From Congeria kusceri (taxonomy: Eukaryota; Mollusca; Bivalvia; Myida; Dreissenidae): a DNA stretch of 64,000 nt. The notes beneath the pieces were generated by a model. It did not search any database and was not told where the DNA came from. It saw only the letters and a list, made by a program, of their open reading frames with translations. Made by a program: the position numbers and the translations under genes. This document shows positions 12,402 to 24,129 of this stretch, piece after piece; the first letter of the stretch is position 1, and every line of letters starts with the position of its first letter. The DNA is taken from NCBI GenBank assembly GCA_027627225.1, contig CM051030.1:2187501-2251500 (forward strand), written 5' to 3'.

Positions 12402-12632
12402 ATGAGTGGCGTTGTTGGAAAAATGGACTTAATGCATGTGCGTAAAGTGTCGTCCCGGATTAGCCTGTGCAGTCCGCACAGGCTAATCCGGGACGGCACT
12501 TTCCACTTTTATGATATTGTTTGTTTCAAGAAAGTCTCTTCTAAACATAAATCCACTGTAGGTGGAAAGTGCCATCCTGAATTAGCCTGTGCGCACATGC
12601 ACTAAGTCCGGTTTTCCCACGACACCCCTCAT
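12402..12632. mobile_element. Family B palindromic MITE, copy 1 (shortened right hairpin)
   Basis: Long terminal inverted repeats (ttaatgcatgtgcgtaaagt and complement). The left internal hairpin ggattagcctgtgcagtccg/cacaggctaatcc is intact; the right one is truncated (gattagcctgtgcgcacatg). It starts only 29 bases after a family C copy. Confidence 0.9.
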
Positions 12633-12803
12633 ATGTGTTTCTATTTCTTGTTGGGACATGTGATTGTGTGACTGTTTGTAAGCAAAGATGGTGTTTGGGG
12701 TTAGGGGATGTCCAGTGAGTGGATTGTCCCTGACCAGTTTGTTTTTACACTGAGTTTCTAGTACCGAAAATCTAAAGCAAGTTAACGATTTTTACATGTT
12801 AAA

Positions 12804-12875
12804 GACACAGTGGTCTCCCCTTCTTTTCTGCTTTCAATATGTCACATATCAGGGGAGATCACTGTGAGGTGTTTG
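12804..12875. repeat. Family H small hairpin, copy 1
   Basis: agtggtctcccc and ggggagatcact form the arms of a stem, followed by gtgaggtgtttg. A second copy is at 51666-51725. Confidence 0.75.
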
Positions 12876-15802
12876 CAGATATGCCGCGTTGGAACTGACA
12901 AATTCAAATATATTTAGATATATGTCTCTCGCATTTCTTTTGCAATCCATTTGGGGAAATACAGTTTATGTGACTAGGAATAGGTCTTTTCAAACGTCCC
13001 AGTAAAAGAAGTAAAAAAACAACAACACGACTTGAAGATGTGTTAATATTGTATTATTGTATGTTTAATAATGTTTTAGTCAGTGAAAATAATGCTTATG
13101 ATCTTTATCTTTTTATGGCAAACCACAGTCCTTTAGTGTTTCAACGCTTTGATTTTATCTTTAGTTTATTCCATCTTGAGTGTGGCTTGAACACCAAATG
13201 TTGAAACTTAAATATCTTGAGAATTTATGTCAATGTAACAGGAATATAGGTAAATAAACTGTTTATTTTCACTGTGTCACCAACTTCTCAGGACACCTTG
13301 ACTCCATTATGACTTCAAGATTTGTTTTGCAGTCAATGACATGACAATATTAATGCACACTGTGCCTCATTGCCGAAGATGCTAGAATTCCCACCTAAAT
13401 CACACGGAGAGAAGGCAGGGGGTGATATGTGTTGCACCATTTTTCCCACCTCTCACATCATTAGTGGCTATTGTCACAAAATTAATTAACGGGTTAAAGC
13501 CAGAACCTAAGTGTCTGGCTGTAAGTTAACGTTAGATACTTGGTTTTGGCATTTAACTCTTCATCACTTGGTGTTGGATATTCAATAAATTGTTGTATTG
13601 TGTTGTGTATTAGTGACTGGATTGAATCAAAATTGCCTTAGGAAAATCTATCAAACAAATGCATTGGTTATTATTTATGACCTACCTTTATGACAATATT
13701 TTTTTATAAGCGTTTAAAGAATGTTGGCACAAGCAATTGGGTAACACTTCCATCTGTTTGTCGCGTTTATTATGATGGCTTCATATTGTTACCAAATTTG
13801 TGTTGGTTTTTTTAGCAGGATAATGCATGGTACAGGTGCAAGTTTATTTATTTGTTTGTTTGTTTGTATTATTTATTTATTTATTTATAATGAAAAATGT
13901 ATACCTTTACAATACATTTTTGATTACTTATGTCATTTTAAAAACCTATGAGTGTATTTATTTTTATAGACCCTATGTATTTATCAGAATGAACTTGATC
14001 AAAGTAAATGTGCAAGTCTGAAGACATATTTAATGACATTTCTGCTTCATTGCACTGCAACCTAGTATCGGTTTATTAAAGCAGATTCTGAGTTACAAAA
14101 ATAGAAGATATGTTTAGTTTGTAAATTCCTTTCAAACATCTTTGTTATGTTAAACATAACTGTGCATATAAGATTGTATTGTTCTTCCAATGTTTAAACA
14201 AACTGTTGTCGTTTAATGACATGTCATTGTCATTGTCAAAAATACTTCGCTATGATTATCAAGCAATTTTAATTACTGATAGTAATATTGTTATTTACTG
14301 ATAGCCAAAATGATGATATGCCAATAGATAACATTTTGCAGGTATCTCCTTGGAATATCACATGAAGTTGTGATTTCAAAGAGTAATGGATGTTTAAGAT
14401 ATTTTGGAAATGTTTATTGTTTGTTTATCTCTTGGATTGTAATGTGTTTTCTTAATGCTTTTTGGATGTTTTTGTCTTTGTGTCACCAAGGGCACTTTGG
14501 CAACGGAAAATTAGGGTTCTTTGATGTTAGTATGTAATTTTAGGTGGTTTTTAGTTTGTAGTGATTAATCATAAAAAAAGTATTGTCATGTTATCTAAGA
14601 TAAATGTGTTAAAAACATGAAAGACCAACATTGTTGCACATTAGAATGACTCATCTAAAATATATAAATATACAAAAAGTATTTCCTTCTGGGTAGCATG
14701 TACTCGTATGCGTGTTTTAAATAAATTTAAGTAATTATATCACTATTACATAAAATTTGTAAATACCTGTTTATTGCAAAGGTATGGAATTGAATCCTGG
14801 AAATTCGAAGATATTTGTTCTTTTGTGAAAACATTGTTTGCAAACTTATGTAGGACAAAAAGGTTAAGGTTAAAGGTTAAGATCAAAGGCCACAAATGTC
14901 AGTTTCCTTATTTACTTCTCAGATAAGATTAATTTATTGATGTTTCTGACCTTTGGAATCTTTGAGGTTCCATAACATGCATTCTTATTCTTTATTTGGG
15001 TTACTGTAAATCCCAAAATATGTGCAGAGCAAAATGTAGGTGTCTTTTAAAGTGTTGTCAATTGGAAGTGTAATAAATTGGTGCGAACTTCGCAGCTGCC
15101 AAATTATCTCTTCTGCAGAGTTACTGTTGCGGTGCAAATGTAGAGGTACCCCCATCAGATTGTTATATTTCACATTTTAATTTAAAGCTGCAATTAACGG
15201 ACTAGTAAAAAACCATCTCGATCGTTTGTAAATCAAGCTGACAGAGTCCCAACAAAACGATTCATTTAATATGTTAAATATTTTTTTAATGGCCTAGTTT
15301 TGAATTGGTGCTATCATTTGTAATGCCCAATATAGGTAAAATTAAAACACCAACGAAAATAATACTAATACGGTATTTTCTTTCTCTAGCAACTCCTCAT
15401 GTTTTCTGCAACGTTCACTAGAAAATCATCTTGAGCATTGATTTTACCTTGATTTAATAAACAATTACCATTATTATTTTTTTTCAACTTAATCACACAT
15501 CTTCGTGGTGTATGTGCGAGTCAGATATTAAGGTTATCAAAAACATTGCATGACAATTTGGAAACTACCTGTGATATGGGCTGTTTATCATTTTAGTCAA
15601 TTTGATATCTTCAAGTACCGGATCACGATGTACATGAAGGAAGGACCTTCACAAACAATCAGATACCTGGATGTTTGTGTCACTTAGTGTTCATTTGAAT
15701 TTCTGTCAAACAGCAGTTAGGAAATCTAAACAGGAAATATAAAATGATATCATGTGGGTTCAGTGGCCTAGATGATTTGATCTTTGCCCATTATTTGTTT
15801 AA
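12876..15802. other. Long AT-rich non-coding stretch
   Basis: Contains ttta/tttg microsatellite at about 13845-13890 and a ggttaaggttaaaggttaag tract at 14861. No gene or dispersed element recognised. Confidence 0.5.
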
Positions 15803-15876
15803 AGGGACTTGTTCACAGTTTTTCGTATTCATTTTGTAAATATGCCATTAAATGTCTAAACTTGCCAAAGCGTCGG

Positions 15877-16023
15877 AATTAAAGAACTGAAGTATAATAA
15901 CAAGAAATTAAAGAACTTACAAGTATAATAACAAGAAATTAAAGAACTTAAGTATAATAACAATAAATTAAAGAACTTAAGTATAATAACAATAAATTAA
16001 AGAACTTAAGTATAATAACAAGA
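15877..16023. repeat. ~29-bp tandem array, ~5 units
   Basis: Units of aattaaagaacttaagtata plus ataacaag lie inside the family A element. Confidence 0.85.
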
Positions 16024-16241
16024 AACGCATAAACAAGAAAAGAAAAAAAACACTGCTGCCACTGGGGATGGAACCTATGACCTCAAGGTCAAAAGTCTGA
16101 CTTGCAAACTTTCTCGTTCCAACCTGATTTATATACGTGTCCATGTAACTTTTACTTTATGTCAACAATTTCAACAAAAACAACAGAAGTACTCCAAAAT
16201 ATTAAATTATTGTGCGTTACAAACGCTTTATAATTTGACCG

Positions 16242-16534
16242 GGCCCGGCTAGCTCAGTTGGTAGAGCTCTGGACTGTAAATCCGGGGATAGTGAGTTCGA
16301 ATCCCAGACCGGCCACGTAACTTGTGTGGGGATTGGTCATGAAATTATTTCTACGGTCATTCTCTCCTTACCTCTGATTCAAGTAGGGCAGTTGTCAGTT
16401 ACTGGTATAAGTATGTGCACTTAGTACTGGTAAACCAGCTTACCCAGGAAAAGTGTGAGTAGGTTAACTGACCGCCGTTATATGACTGAAATACTGTTAA
16501 AAACTGCAAAAAATCCAAATAAACAAACAAACAA
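16242..16534 (+). mobile_element. tRNA-derived SINE, copy 2 (nested)
   Basis: tRNA-like head with A box tagctcagttgg and B box agttcgaatcc; the anticodon loop reads GTA. The body is the same as copies 1 and 3, and the tail is (caaa)n. It sits inside the TTAA-flanked element, so it inserted later. Confidence 0.88.
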
Positions 16535-16706
16535 ATTTTATCCATTTCAACTGATGATAACTCATTAACAAAATGTTATTATCATTATATTTTCATGACA
16601 GTAGTGCTAGTTGGCTCCTTTACATACAGTTTTCTTTTATTTTCGGAGTCTGTGACAAAAATGTTGGGCATTGTCAATTCATCAATCTGTGATTAAGTCC
16701 CTTTAA

Positions 16707-18889
16707 GAACCTCTAGCTATCAAGTTCTGTGTCAGTGCACAATAAAGTGCTTCTTTAGTCTTGTTTACATTCGTATGATGGGTCCAATCGTAAATGATCT
16801 AATTTCAAAATCTGTCTCTCCCCGATTCATAATCATCTCTATTCAGGCTTGGTTGCCCACAATTGGCAATCGCCTCACCTTTTTACTACACGTGTGTTGC
16901 AAATTTTGTTATGTGATCACGATAAATACTGTGACAGTTTACACCGTTCATAATTTCAGTGTGTCACTCATAAAGCTGTATACACGCGGTGGTATTAAAG
17001 CTTGATGCATTTGAGGAAAAGCTAAATCCCCTTTTGGCCATAATATTTGTGCGTGCGAGAGATTAATAAGGGACTATTTATATTACGTGTCAAGCACTTA
17101 AGAATATTAGAATAGTGAAATATAGAGAGTGTTAAAGATTTAATTTGTTAAACATTGTGGTGAAAGTTTCAGGATACTAGTGGGTTTTTTTTTCTCAGTT
17201 ATATTACTGTGCATGTTTAACTAATTAATCATTTTGTATATTCTTGACTTTTTATTATGAAGTGTTAACCCAAACGAGGATGTAAGTGACAGTGCTGTAA
17301 CACTGAATTTAAATTTGCTTTGGATTATAAAGAAAGTGTACAAAATCAGCAGGAAAACATTCAGATTTCAGAATTTGTTTTGTTTTATACAGGAAGGTTA
17401 GAAGATCATTTTGTCTAGATATTTTACGACAGGTAAACCAGATAGCCTGCATAATTTGGCAGGTATTAATTGGTTTATCAGGATTAATCGAAGGATAATC
17501 TGCTACTGATCATAACTTTATACACTGAGAAACACTAATCTTTGAAAGATATGGCTTATCTACAGGTATTTGTGTACATGTATGTATGAATTGATTGATA
17601 AAATACAAACATATTTGTTTCAAAATATCAGTACAAAAGATAAATATTGTATGATGATAAATAACGAAGAATTGGTGCAGAACAAATTGTGGGCATGTGA
17701 ACTGTGCATGCACCTAGAATTTTCAGGTGGAATTTCATTAAGTTAGCATTGGATATTTGGGTCTTGAATATTTAGCTAAAAGGGGCCAATTCTTAACTGC
17801 AAATGTATTCAATTCAACATGGCTATCAAATATTGTGAGGTTACTGATATATCTAAAATCTGATAAAGTTGACCTGACATTGCCTGCAGACATTTCCCCA
17901 GATTGTATGTGTTCTCTTATGACTACAAACAGCTGACTTGAGATATAACATTTGAGATAAAATTTGTGTTAAAAATTTGTATACTTTTCATGTTTGGTGA
18001 ATATAATATGGCTTGGTGATGTTTGGAATTACAGAGATAGTAAATAAAGTGTCGGTTAGTGATATTGAGTGGTTTTAATTTGAGAAGGGATTATTAAGAA
18101 TGTGCGTTATTATAAATGAATAATTTAACATGGAGTAAAAAAAATAAACAAGTATGTTAGTGGTTTTTCTGGTGTAAATGTTATGCAATGAGTTCTGACA
18201 ACAAAATGATTTATGAAAAGGAAAAGATATGGTATTATACTACCTTTATATTGGTATAGATCGAACAAATTTACATGACATTAAAGTTTCTGCTCTATTA
18301 TTGTCAATTACCATCAGTGCCAACATTGACGCATTTTACAATATATTGGATATAAAAATATGTCAGACGTTATTGATTTTTAGTACAACTGCATATCCGA
18401 ACTATAACGTATGGGCAAAGATTTTATATTGTGAGTAGATAAATGTTTTTGTCTCAATTTCGTAAGAAACATTCAAAGTAGTAAGCACATTGTATTTACA
18501 AGTGTGGTATATTTCTTGTATGACAATTATAAGCAATTTGTTTTTTCTGATCAAGTTCTAAACTTTAACCTCAGTAGAAACTAGATCATTATCTAAATCG
18601 TAACCTGTAAAGATTAGATCAGGATCTATACTATTAAGTGTGAAATTATCAGGATCTGATCTGTTACCATTAAAGGACTTAAAATGGCCATCCCAGACTC
18701 TAAAATGTTTTGATCAAATTAGGATCTAAGTCTATGACTAGAAAAAATCTCAATCTTAAACTTAGTTTCAACTTAAAATTTCAACGGTTGAAGTGAATAT
18801 CACTTGTTGCATTTCGGCTTTGAATTTCATTGGTCAATATTTTAAGTTCGGACTAAGTTTTAGAGATTGCGAATTTTTGCAGTCTTGTA
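16707..18889. other. AT-rich non-coding stretch
   Basis: No feature recognised. Short ORFs are unsupported. Confidence 0.5.
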
Positions 18890-19225
18890 AGCAGTAAAGA
18901 CCACAAAATAAAATCATCACAAGTAAAGACTACAGCAAGATCTACGCCGTCATTAGTAAAGGCCTCTAGTCTTTAGAATGAACATCTTTTTCCACCACAT
19001 TAAAATCTTTTTGCTAGTAAAGACCAAATCAAAATCAACATTTTTTCCAATTAACACCACATTAAAATCATTTGCTAGTAAAGACCACATCAAAATCAAC
19101 ATTTTTTCCAATAAACACCACATAAGTATCATTTGCTAGTAAAGACCATATCAAAATCAACATTTTTTTCCAGTAAAGACCACATCAACGTCTATTACTT
19201 TTGACAATCAAGACCACATCAACTT
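18890..19225. repeat. Degenerate ~60-bp tandem repeat
   Basis: Several diverged units share agtaaagaccacatcaaaat and caacattttttccaataaac, least diverged around 19010-19185. Confidence 0.75.
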
Positions 19226-19427
19226 CACTTTGTATGCAGACTGGTGCCATTTCCATATTTGGCAAATGCCTGATCCATTAAGTAAATTCAGCAGGTTTAG
19301 GTATTTCAGGCATGTCAAGGCCCTGGTATGCAGTAGAGTACACAATACTGGTCCATATTTCTGTTTTGGTATTGAATAACATGCTCTCCAGATGTGGCAG
19401 TGGCATTAACAATCTTCATTTAATAAT

Positions 19428-19691
19428 ATGTGGCGCGTCCTGAGAAAACCGGTCTTAATGCATGTGCGTAAAGTGTCGTCCCGGATTAGGCTGTGCAGTC
19501 CGCACAGGCTAATCCTGGACGACACTTTCCGCCTAAAGTGGATTTGTGGTTAGAAGACACTTCATTGAAACAGAAAATACCATAAAAGCGGAAAGTGCCA
19601 TCCCGGATTAGCCTGTGCAGACTGCACAGGCTAATCCGGGACGACACTTTACGCACATGCATTAAGCCCGGTTTTCCCACACGCGCCTCAT
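19428..19691. mobile_element. Family B palindromic MITE, copy 2 (near-complete)
   Basis: Long inverted termini (gcgcgtcctgagaaaaccgg and complement) plus two internal hairpins of the gattagcctgtgcag…gcacaggctaatc type, separated by a spacer with ccataaaagcggaaagtgcc. Confidence 0.93.
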
Positions 19692-19769
19692 ATATATTTC
19701 TATCTAAGGCATTGTCACTGTGTACGGTTAAAAAATTACGTCTATTGAATAGTATTCGAGGTGACTAGC

Positions 19770-20280
19770 GCCTGAATATTTATAACGAATCTTAGTTGAA
19801 ACTTACGAAAATGTTAAAATTGTGATATATTATTATTTGGATTTTATGACAAAGAAATGCATTGTTTGCAGATTTTGACTCAGGAGTTGCTATACCATTC
19901 CAAGTGTATTATTATTAAGTATTTTCTCATGCACAGGTACCAAAGCATTTTGACTTATGTTCAACTTATGTAAGGAATAGCTTACGAATCTTTATGAATA
20001 TGTTTCCTGGACTGGTATTTATGAAGAATCTTAGTTGAAAATTAAGAAAAATCTTAGAATTTGCAAAGTTAGTTATTGGATTTTCTGACAAAGTAATGCA
20101 TTTCTGGAAGATTTTGACACATAATTTGCCTTATAATTCGAAGTGTATTAATATCTAGCCTTAGTCATGCAAATTTTCCAAAGCATAGTGTTTTAAACAC
20201 AAATTCTTATTTTGACTTATGTTCGCCTTAAGTTAAGAATGGCTTAAGAATCTTTATAAATATGGGCCCAGGACTCTAAT
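19770..20280. repeat. Diverged ~250-bp tandem duplication
   Basis: 19780-20020 and 20024-20275 share ordered blocks: gaatcttagttgaaa, ggattttntgacaaag, gaagtgtatta, ccaaagcat, ttttgacttatgttc, gaatctttat(g/a)aatatg. Confidence 0.75.
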
Positions 20281-20325
20281 TACATGACTTAAGTACTTAA
20301 ACCGAGAACCAAATCCACGGTGCAT

Positions 20326-20948
20326 ATGGGCACCGCATACTGCTGAAATAAAATTGGAATGCACAGTATACTTCGTGGAAAAAGTCGTTGAAAAGGCAAG
20401 ATATACCTGTATTTAAATTCAAATATTTAACAATCAATATATTCTATGATAAAACCACGAGTTGCACTTAACAAAATATGATTTAAGACACACAGGAACG
20501 TTTAATTTTAGTAAAATAGTGCTAGCATGGTGTAGATCTCGGTCAAAAACAAGTACCTGTATTGAATGATATGCATAATTCGCATTTTAAACCTTAAGTT
20601 TCAATATAAAGTTTATAGTTCCAAACATATTTTTTAACCAAAAACACAGTGATAAGATCACAGAAACTTAAATGAGCTTCTATCACACAAATTATAGCCA
20701 AACTGGAAGAGAAATCTGAATATATTTCTGAAAATTCACTACATAAATAAAAGACATGGACACTTTTTCACTTCGTCTATGACGAGGGACGAATTTCAGG
20801 AAAATATTTTGAAAGAATATTTAGTAGCGATATCCATTGTGTTCCGTAGAGCTTAAATTATTGTCATATAATGATGAAAACCCGGAGAAATTAACATTTT
20901 CTTGCACTGCCCTTTTTTTTTTTTGTCCATAAGTATGCGGTGCCCATC
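20326..20948. mobile_element. Candidate TIR element (~620 bp)
   Basis: Inverted tgggcaccgcatact (20328-20342) and agtatgcggtgccca (about 20932-20946) bound a segment with no ORF. A target duplication is not evident, so this is tentative. Confidence 0.5.
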
Positions 20949-21506
20949 CATTCATTATAAAAGTAACGTAGTTGTAGTATTACATCAGTATATGGTGACC
21001 ATATACACCGTGAAATCAGTGTTTAATACTAACGTGAAGCACGTCAGACAGTAAATGAACAAACATAAATACCATAATATTTCAATGCAAAACATTTTAT
21101 TGGGAAAATGAAGAAATAATTCAAAATTCTTCAATGAATTAAGAGTTATTATTTTTTATAATATGACTTATAAATAAACTTTATTTGATTGGCTCAGCGA
21201 CACATCCTTGAAAGAAAATCGTACATGATTGTTGCACAGTTTTTACTTCGCCCATGCATACATACAACAGATGATGTTGCACACTAACTAAAAATAGTTT
21301 ATTTGGAATCCCAATAAAAGTGTGAATTTTGCCGAGGCTCGTTTCGTTCAAAACAGTAATCTCCCTTTAAAATTAAAACTAGGGAAGTAACCGAATTATA
21401 TATTTTTGTTTTGATAATATGATTGAAACAAATAAATGGGTGTTGTTCTTGTTTTTTAAAACGCCATTAGCTGTCATTTATTTTATAATTTATATAATCA
21501 AACAAG
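20949..21506. other. Non-coding stretch
   Basis: Only a short palindrome gtatatggtgaccatatac (about 20990-21008) stands out. Confidence 0.5.
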
Positions 21507-21625
21507 TATGGACTGTTTAGCTGTGCAATATCATGTGATGGTGCACAGCAAAATCCATATTGAACTTTTCACATGGATATTGCTGTGCACCATCACATGA
21601 TATTGCACAGCGAAAAAGTCCATAT
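21507..21625. repeat. Near-perfect hairpin, ~50-bp arms
   Basis: Left arm reads tatggact…gtgcaatatcatgtgatggtg; the right arm, its inverted complement, ends in agtccata. The loop is about 15 bp, and an aaaatccatattg/atggatattgc inner stem continues the pairing. A foldback element or recent inverted duplication. Confidence 0.85.
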
Positions 21626-22952
21626 TTGTATAATATAACATATTTAAATTCATAAGATTATTTCAATACCTTTCTTTGGTCTTAGCGGAAAGCAGAGATT
21701 CCCCAGCAAAAGAAGAATTTCCTGTCATTTTCAACTAGTTTTAAGCAGTTAATTGGTTTCACTTTCAAGCAGTTAATTGGTTTCATTTTGTTCGTCATTG
21801 AAATATTTTACAATGTGATTTTCTAACAAGAAAAGCAGTTTTAAACTGTGAAAAATATTTATCATGTCATGACAAATATATATTTACAGGTAGTTTGAGT
21901 GCATGTCTGTGATTGGTTTTATGACTTAATTTTTGACAGTGACGTAAAATTATTATATTTATGGTTTTGCAGTTGTCAGAAAAAGCTCTCATATCAAAAG
22001 CTTCGCTGATACAGAGCTGGAAGCTTGCCAATTAAAGGTTTAAATCTCGATGGTTTATATACATGACAAATTTGAGGCTTGATAAAATGTTATGAAATTA
22101 TTTTAAAGTTACAATCCCTTCAAAGTCCCAGTATATTATGAACTCAAACATATGAAAACCCATTCCCCAATATTGTAAAAAATATTTAATTGGACATATA
22201 AAGTCAAATTGATAGATATATTACATACATTTGACGTAGTAAAACCAAATCACATTCATGATATACAAAATAAATACTGTCACTAAAAAAGTGACCCTGT
22301 TTTATAAACTTTGTTTACATTTTGCAAAAACTTATAACAAGTTTTTCACTACATTAAAGTTATACTTTTGTATTATTTTGATTTATGGTTCAATTTATAA
22401 AATTTATTAATAATTTGTACTTGATTTTCTGATTATAATATGTTTATAATTACTTTTAATATGTGCATTGTTAATAGATCTTCGTTAATTATTATGATAT
22501 ACAGACTTCATCTCAGATTTGCATTTTAAAATTCACCGTCGTGCAACGAAATATACTTATTTAATTACAATAACAACCTTATTATTTTCATTACATTATT
22601 AACATCTCTAACCATTAATTGTGCATGCATTATTTGTGATACAAAATGATCTATGACATTTAAATCAATTTCATTTCCTGTTTGCGTAAGTTCATAACTC
22701 ATTGTCTTAATATTCGTCGCCATCGATTTGCCCATTAAGATGTCTGTAATTGATAAACAGCAATTTAACGTTGTATTTGCTCCATGTTTTTTTGCAACAC
22801 AAAAATGCTTTTATCATAGCACAGTCTAGACAGTGGCCTTGTTGCAATTAATACTCTGGAATGCAGTTTAATTCATTATGAAGCCAAACAACCGGGAAAA
22901 AATGCGAACATTGACAAAAATAAACAAATGTCAATAAAATAGCCTTAAGTAA
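21626..22952. other. Very AT-rich non-coding stretch
   Basis: No feature recognised apart from a doubled aagcagttaattggtttca at about 21745-21785. Confidence 0.5.
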
Positions 22953-23252
22953 TGCACCTATCAATATTTTCCCCCAGGGGGGAGCAGCGGGCATATACGG
23001 GACTTTAGACTGACAGCGATTCCTGACAGGTGTGAATTTGACACGCCTAATAATTCCGGGTCCCGGGAAAAAGACCTTTGTCGGATTTTAGATCCCGGTA
23101 ATATTGTGCCGCTAAGAATCACCCACTGTGAAAATTGAGACAAAAATGCTTGGCTCTTCAGGGTGGGGATTAGACCCCAAATAATAAACTTAGTCAAATT
23201 CCCCTGGGTAAGCCCACCGCTCTCCACCCTGGGGTGAATATTGATAGGTGCA
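22953..23252. mobile_element. 300-bp MITE with tgcacctatcaatatt termini
   Basis: Inverted ends tgcacctatcaatatt and aatattgataggtgca are perfect. Inner GC-rich arms (ccaggggggagcagcggg / cccaccgctctccaccctgg) extend the pairing imperfectly. TAA flanks both sides (…agtaa | taact…), a 3-bp duplication as made by PIF/Harbinger elements. Confidence 0.8.
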
Positions 23253-23340
23253 TAACTGTATATACAGTTGACAGTTTTGAGTTTATTTTATTTAAAATTA
23301 TTATTTTAAATGATAAAAACAACAACAACAGCAACACAGA

Positions 23341-23700
23341 ATAAAAACAAAAGCCAACAAATACAAACTGTTGATGAAATATAAAAACAAAAGCCAACAA
23401 ATACAAACTGTTGATGAAATATAAAAACAAAAGCCAACAAATACAAACTGTTGATGAAATATAAAAACAAAAGCCAACAAATACAAACTGTTGATGAAAT
23501 ATAAAAACAAAAGCCAACAAATACAAACTGTTGATGAAATATAAAAACAAAAGCCAACAAATACAAACTGTTGATGAAATATAAAAACAAAAGCCAACAA
23601 ATACAAACTGTTGATGAAATATAAAAACAAAAGCCAACAAATACAAACTGTTGATGAAATATAAAAACAAAAGCCAACAAATACAAACTGTTGATGAAAT
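23341..23700. repeat. 40-bp minisatellite, 9 identical units
   Basis: Exactly nine copies of a 40-bp unit (ataaaaacaaaagccaacaa, then atacaaactgttgatgaaat) with no difference between units. The 40-bp period shifts the reading frame each unit, yet all three minus-strand frames stay open, which gives long repetitive ORFs without coding meaning. Confidence 0.98.
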
Positions 23701-24129
23701 ATTTTACAATAACTTGAATGTGGTCTTAGATATATATTTTAAATATGAACCCAGTACTTAACTGAGTATTAATAAGAGATTTATTGGACTAACGCACGAA
23801 CATTTAATGTACAGCATCATGTCAAGTGATATTTTAATTATTCAAATATATCATACATTTTATTTTTCGACATTTGTAACTCTTGTTATCGTTTAGCAGT
23901 TATAAATGACTTTCCTAGACTGGGGCTAAGAAATAATTATTTGCAGCCAGATGTTTAGATTTTTAAAAAAATTTCCTAGAAAATAACAAAATTTAATTGT
24001 GCCTCATGTTAGAACTATACTATTGGACATGTATTCAACATTTACTTAGCATAGTTTTTGTCTGACCCATCGTAACGTAGATATGGCTATGCGTGACAAA
24101 ACTACAATACTTCCTCCATTATTTTTCAG
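23701..24129. other. Sequence just upstream of the first coding exon
   Basis: Presumed 3' end of an upstream 5'-UTR intron, ending in the acceptor ttatttttcag. No other signal. Confidence 0.5.

Larger units (their letters stand above)
15803..16702. mobile_element. Family A TTAA-flanked element carrying a nested SINE
   Basis: Ends AGGGAC (15803) and GTCCCT (16702) are inverted and directly flanked by TTAA (15799-15802 and 16703-16706). The interior holds a short tandem array (15877-16023), a tRNA-like block near 16065-16125, and a complete SINE inserted at 16242. Excluding the SINE it is about 600 bp. A TTAA target duplication is characteristic of piggyBac-type transposition. Confidence 0.75.

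Noticed and set aside
23194..23670. Long overlapping minus-strand ORFs (up to 158 codons) rich in Phe/Cys/Leu
   Set aside because: They are produced by the 40-bp repeat, which stays open in all three minus frames; no start context, domain or splice signals.
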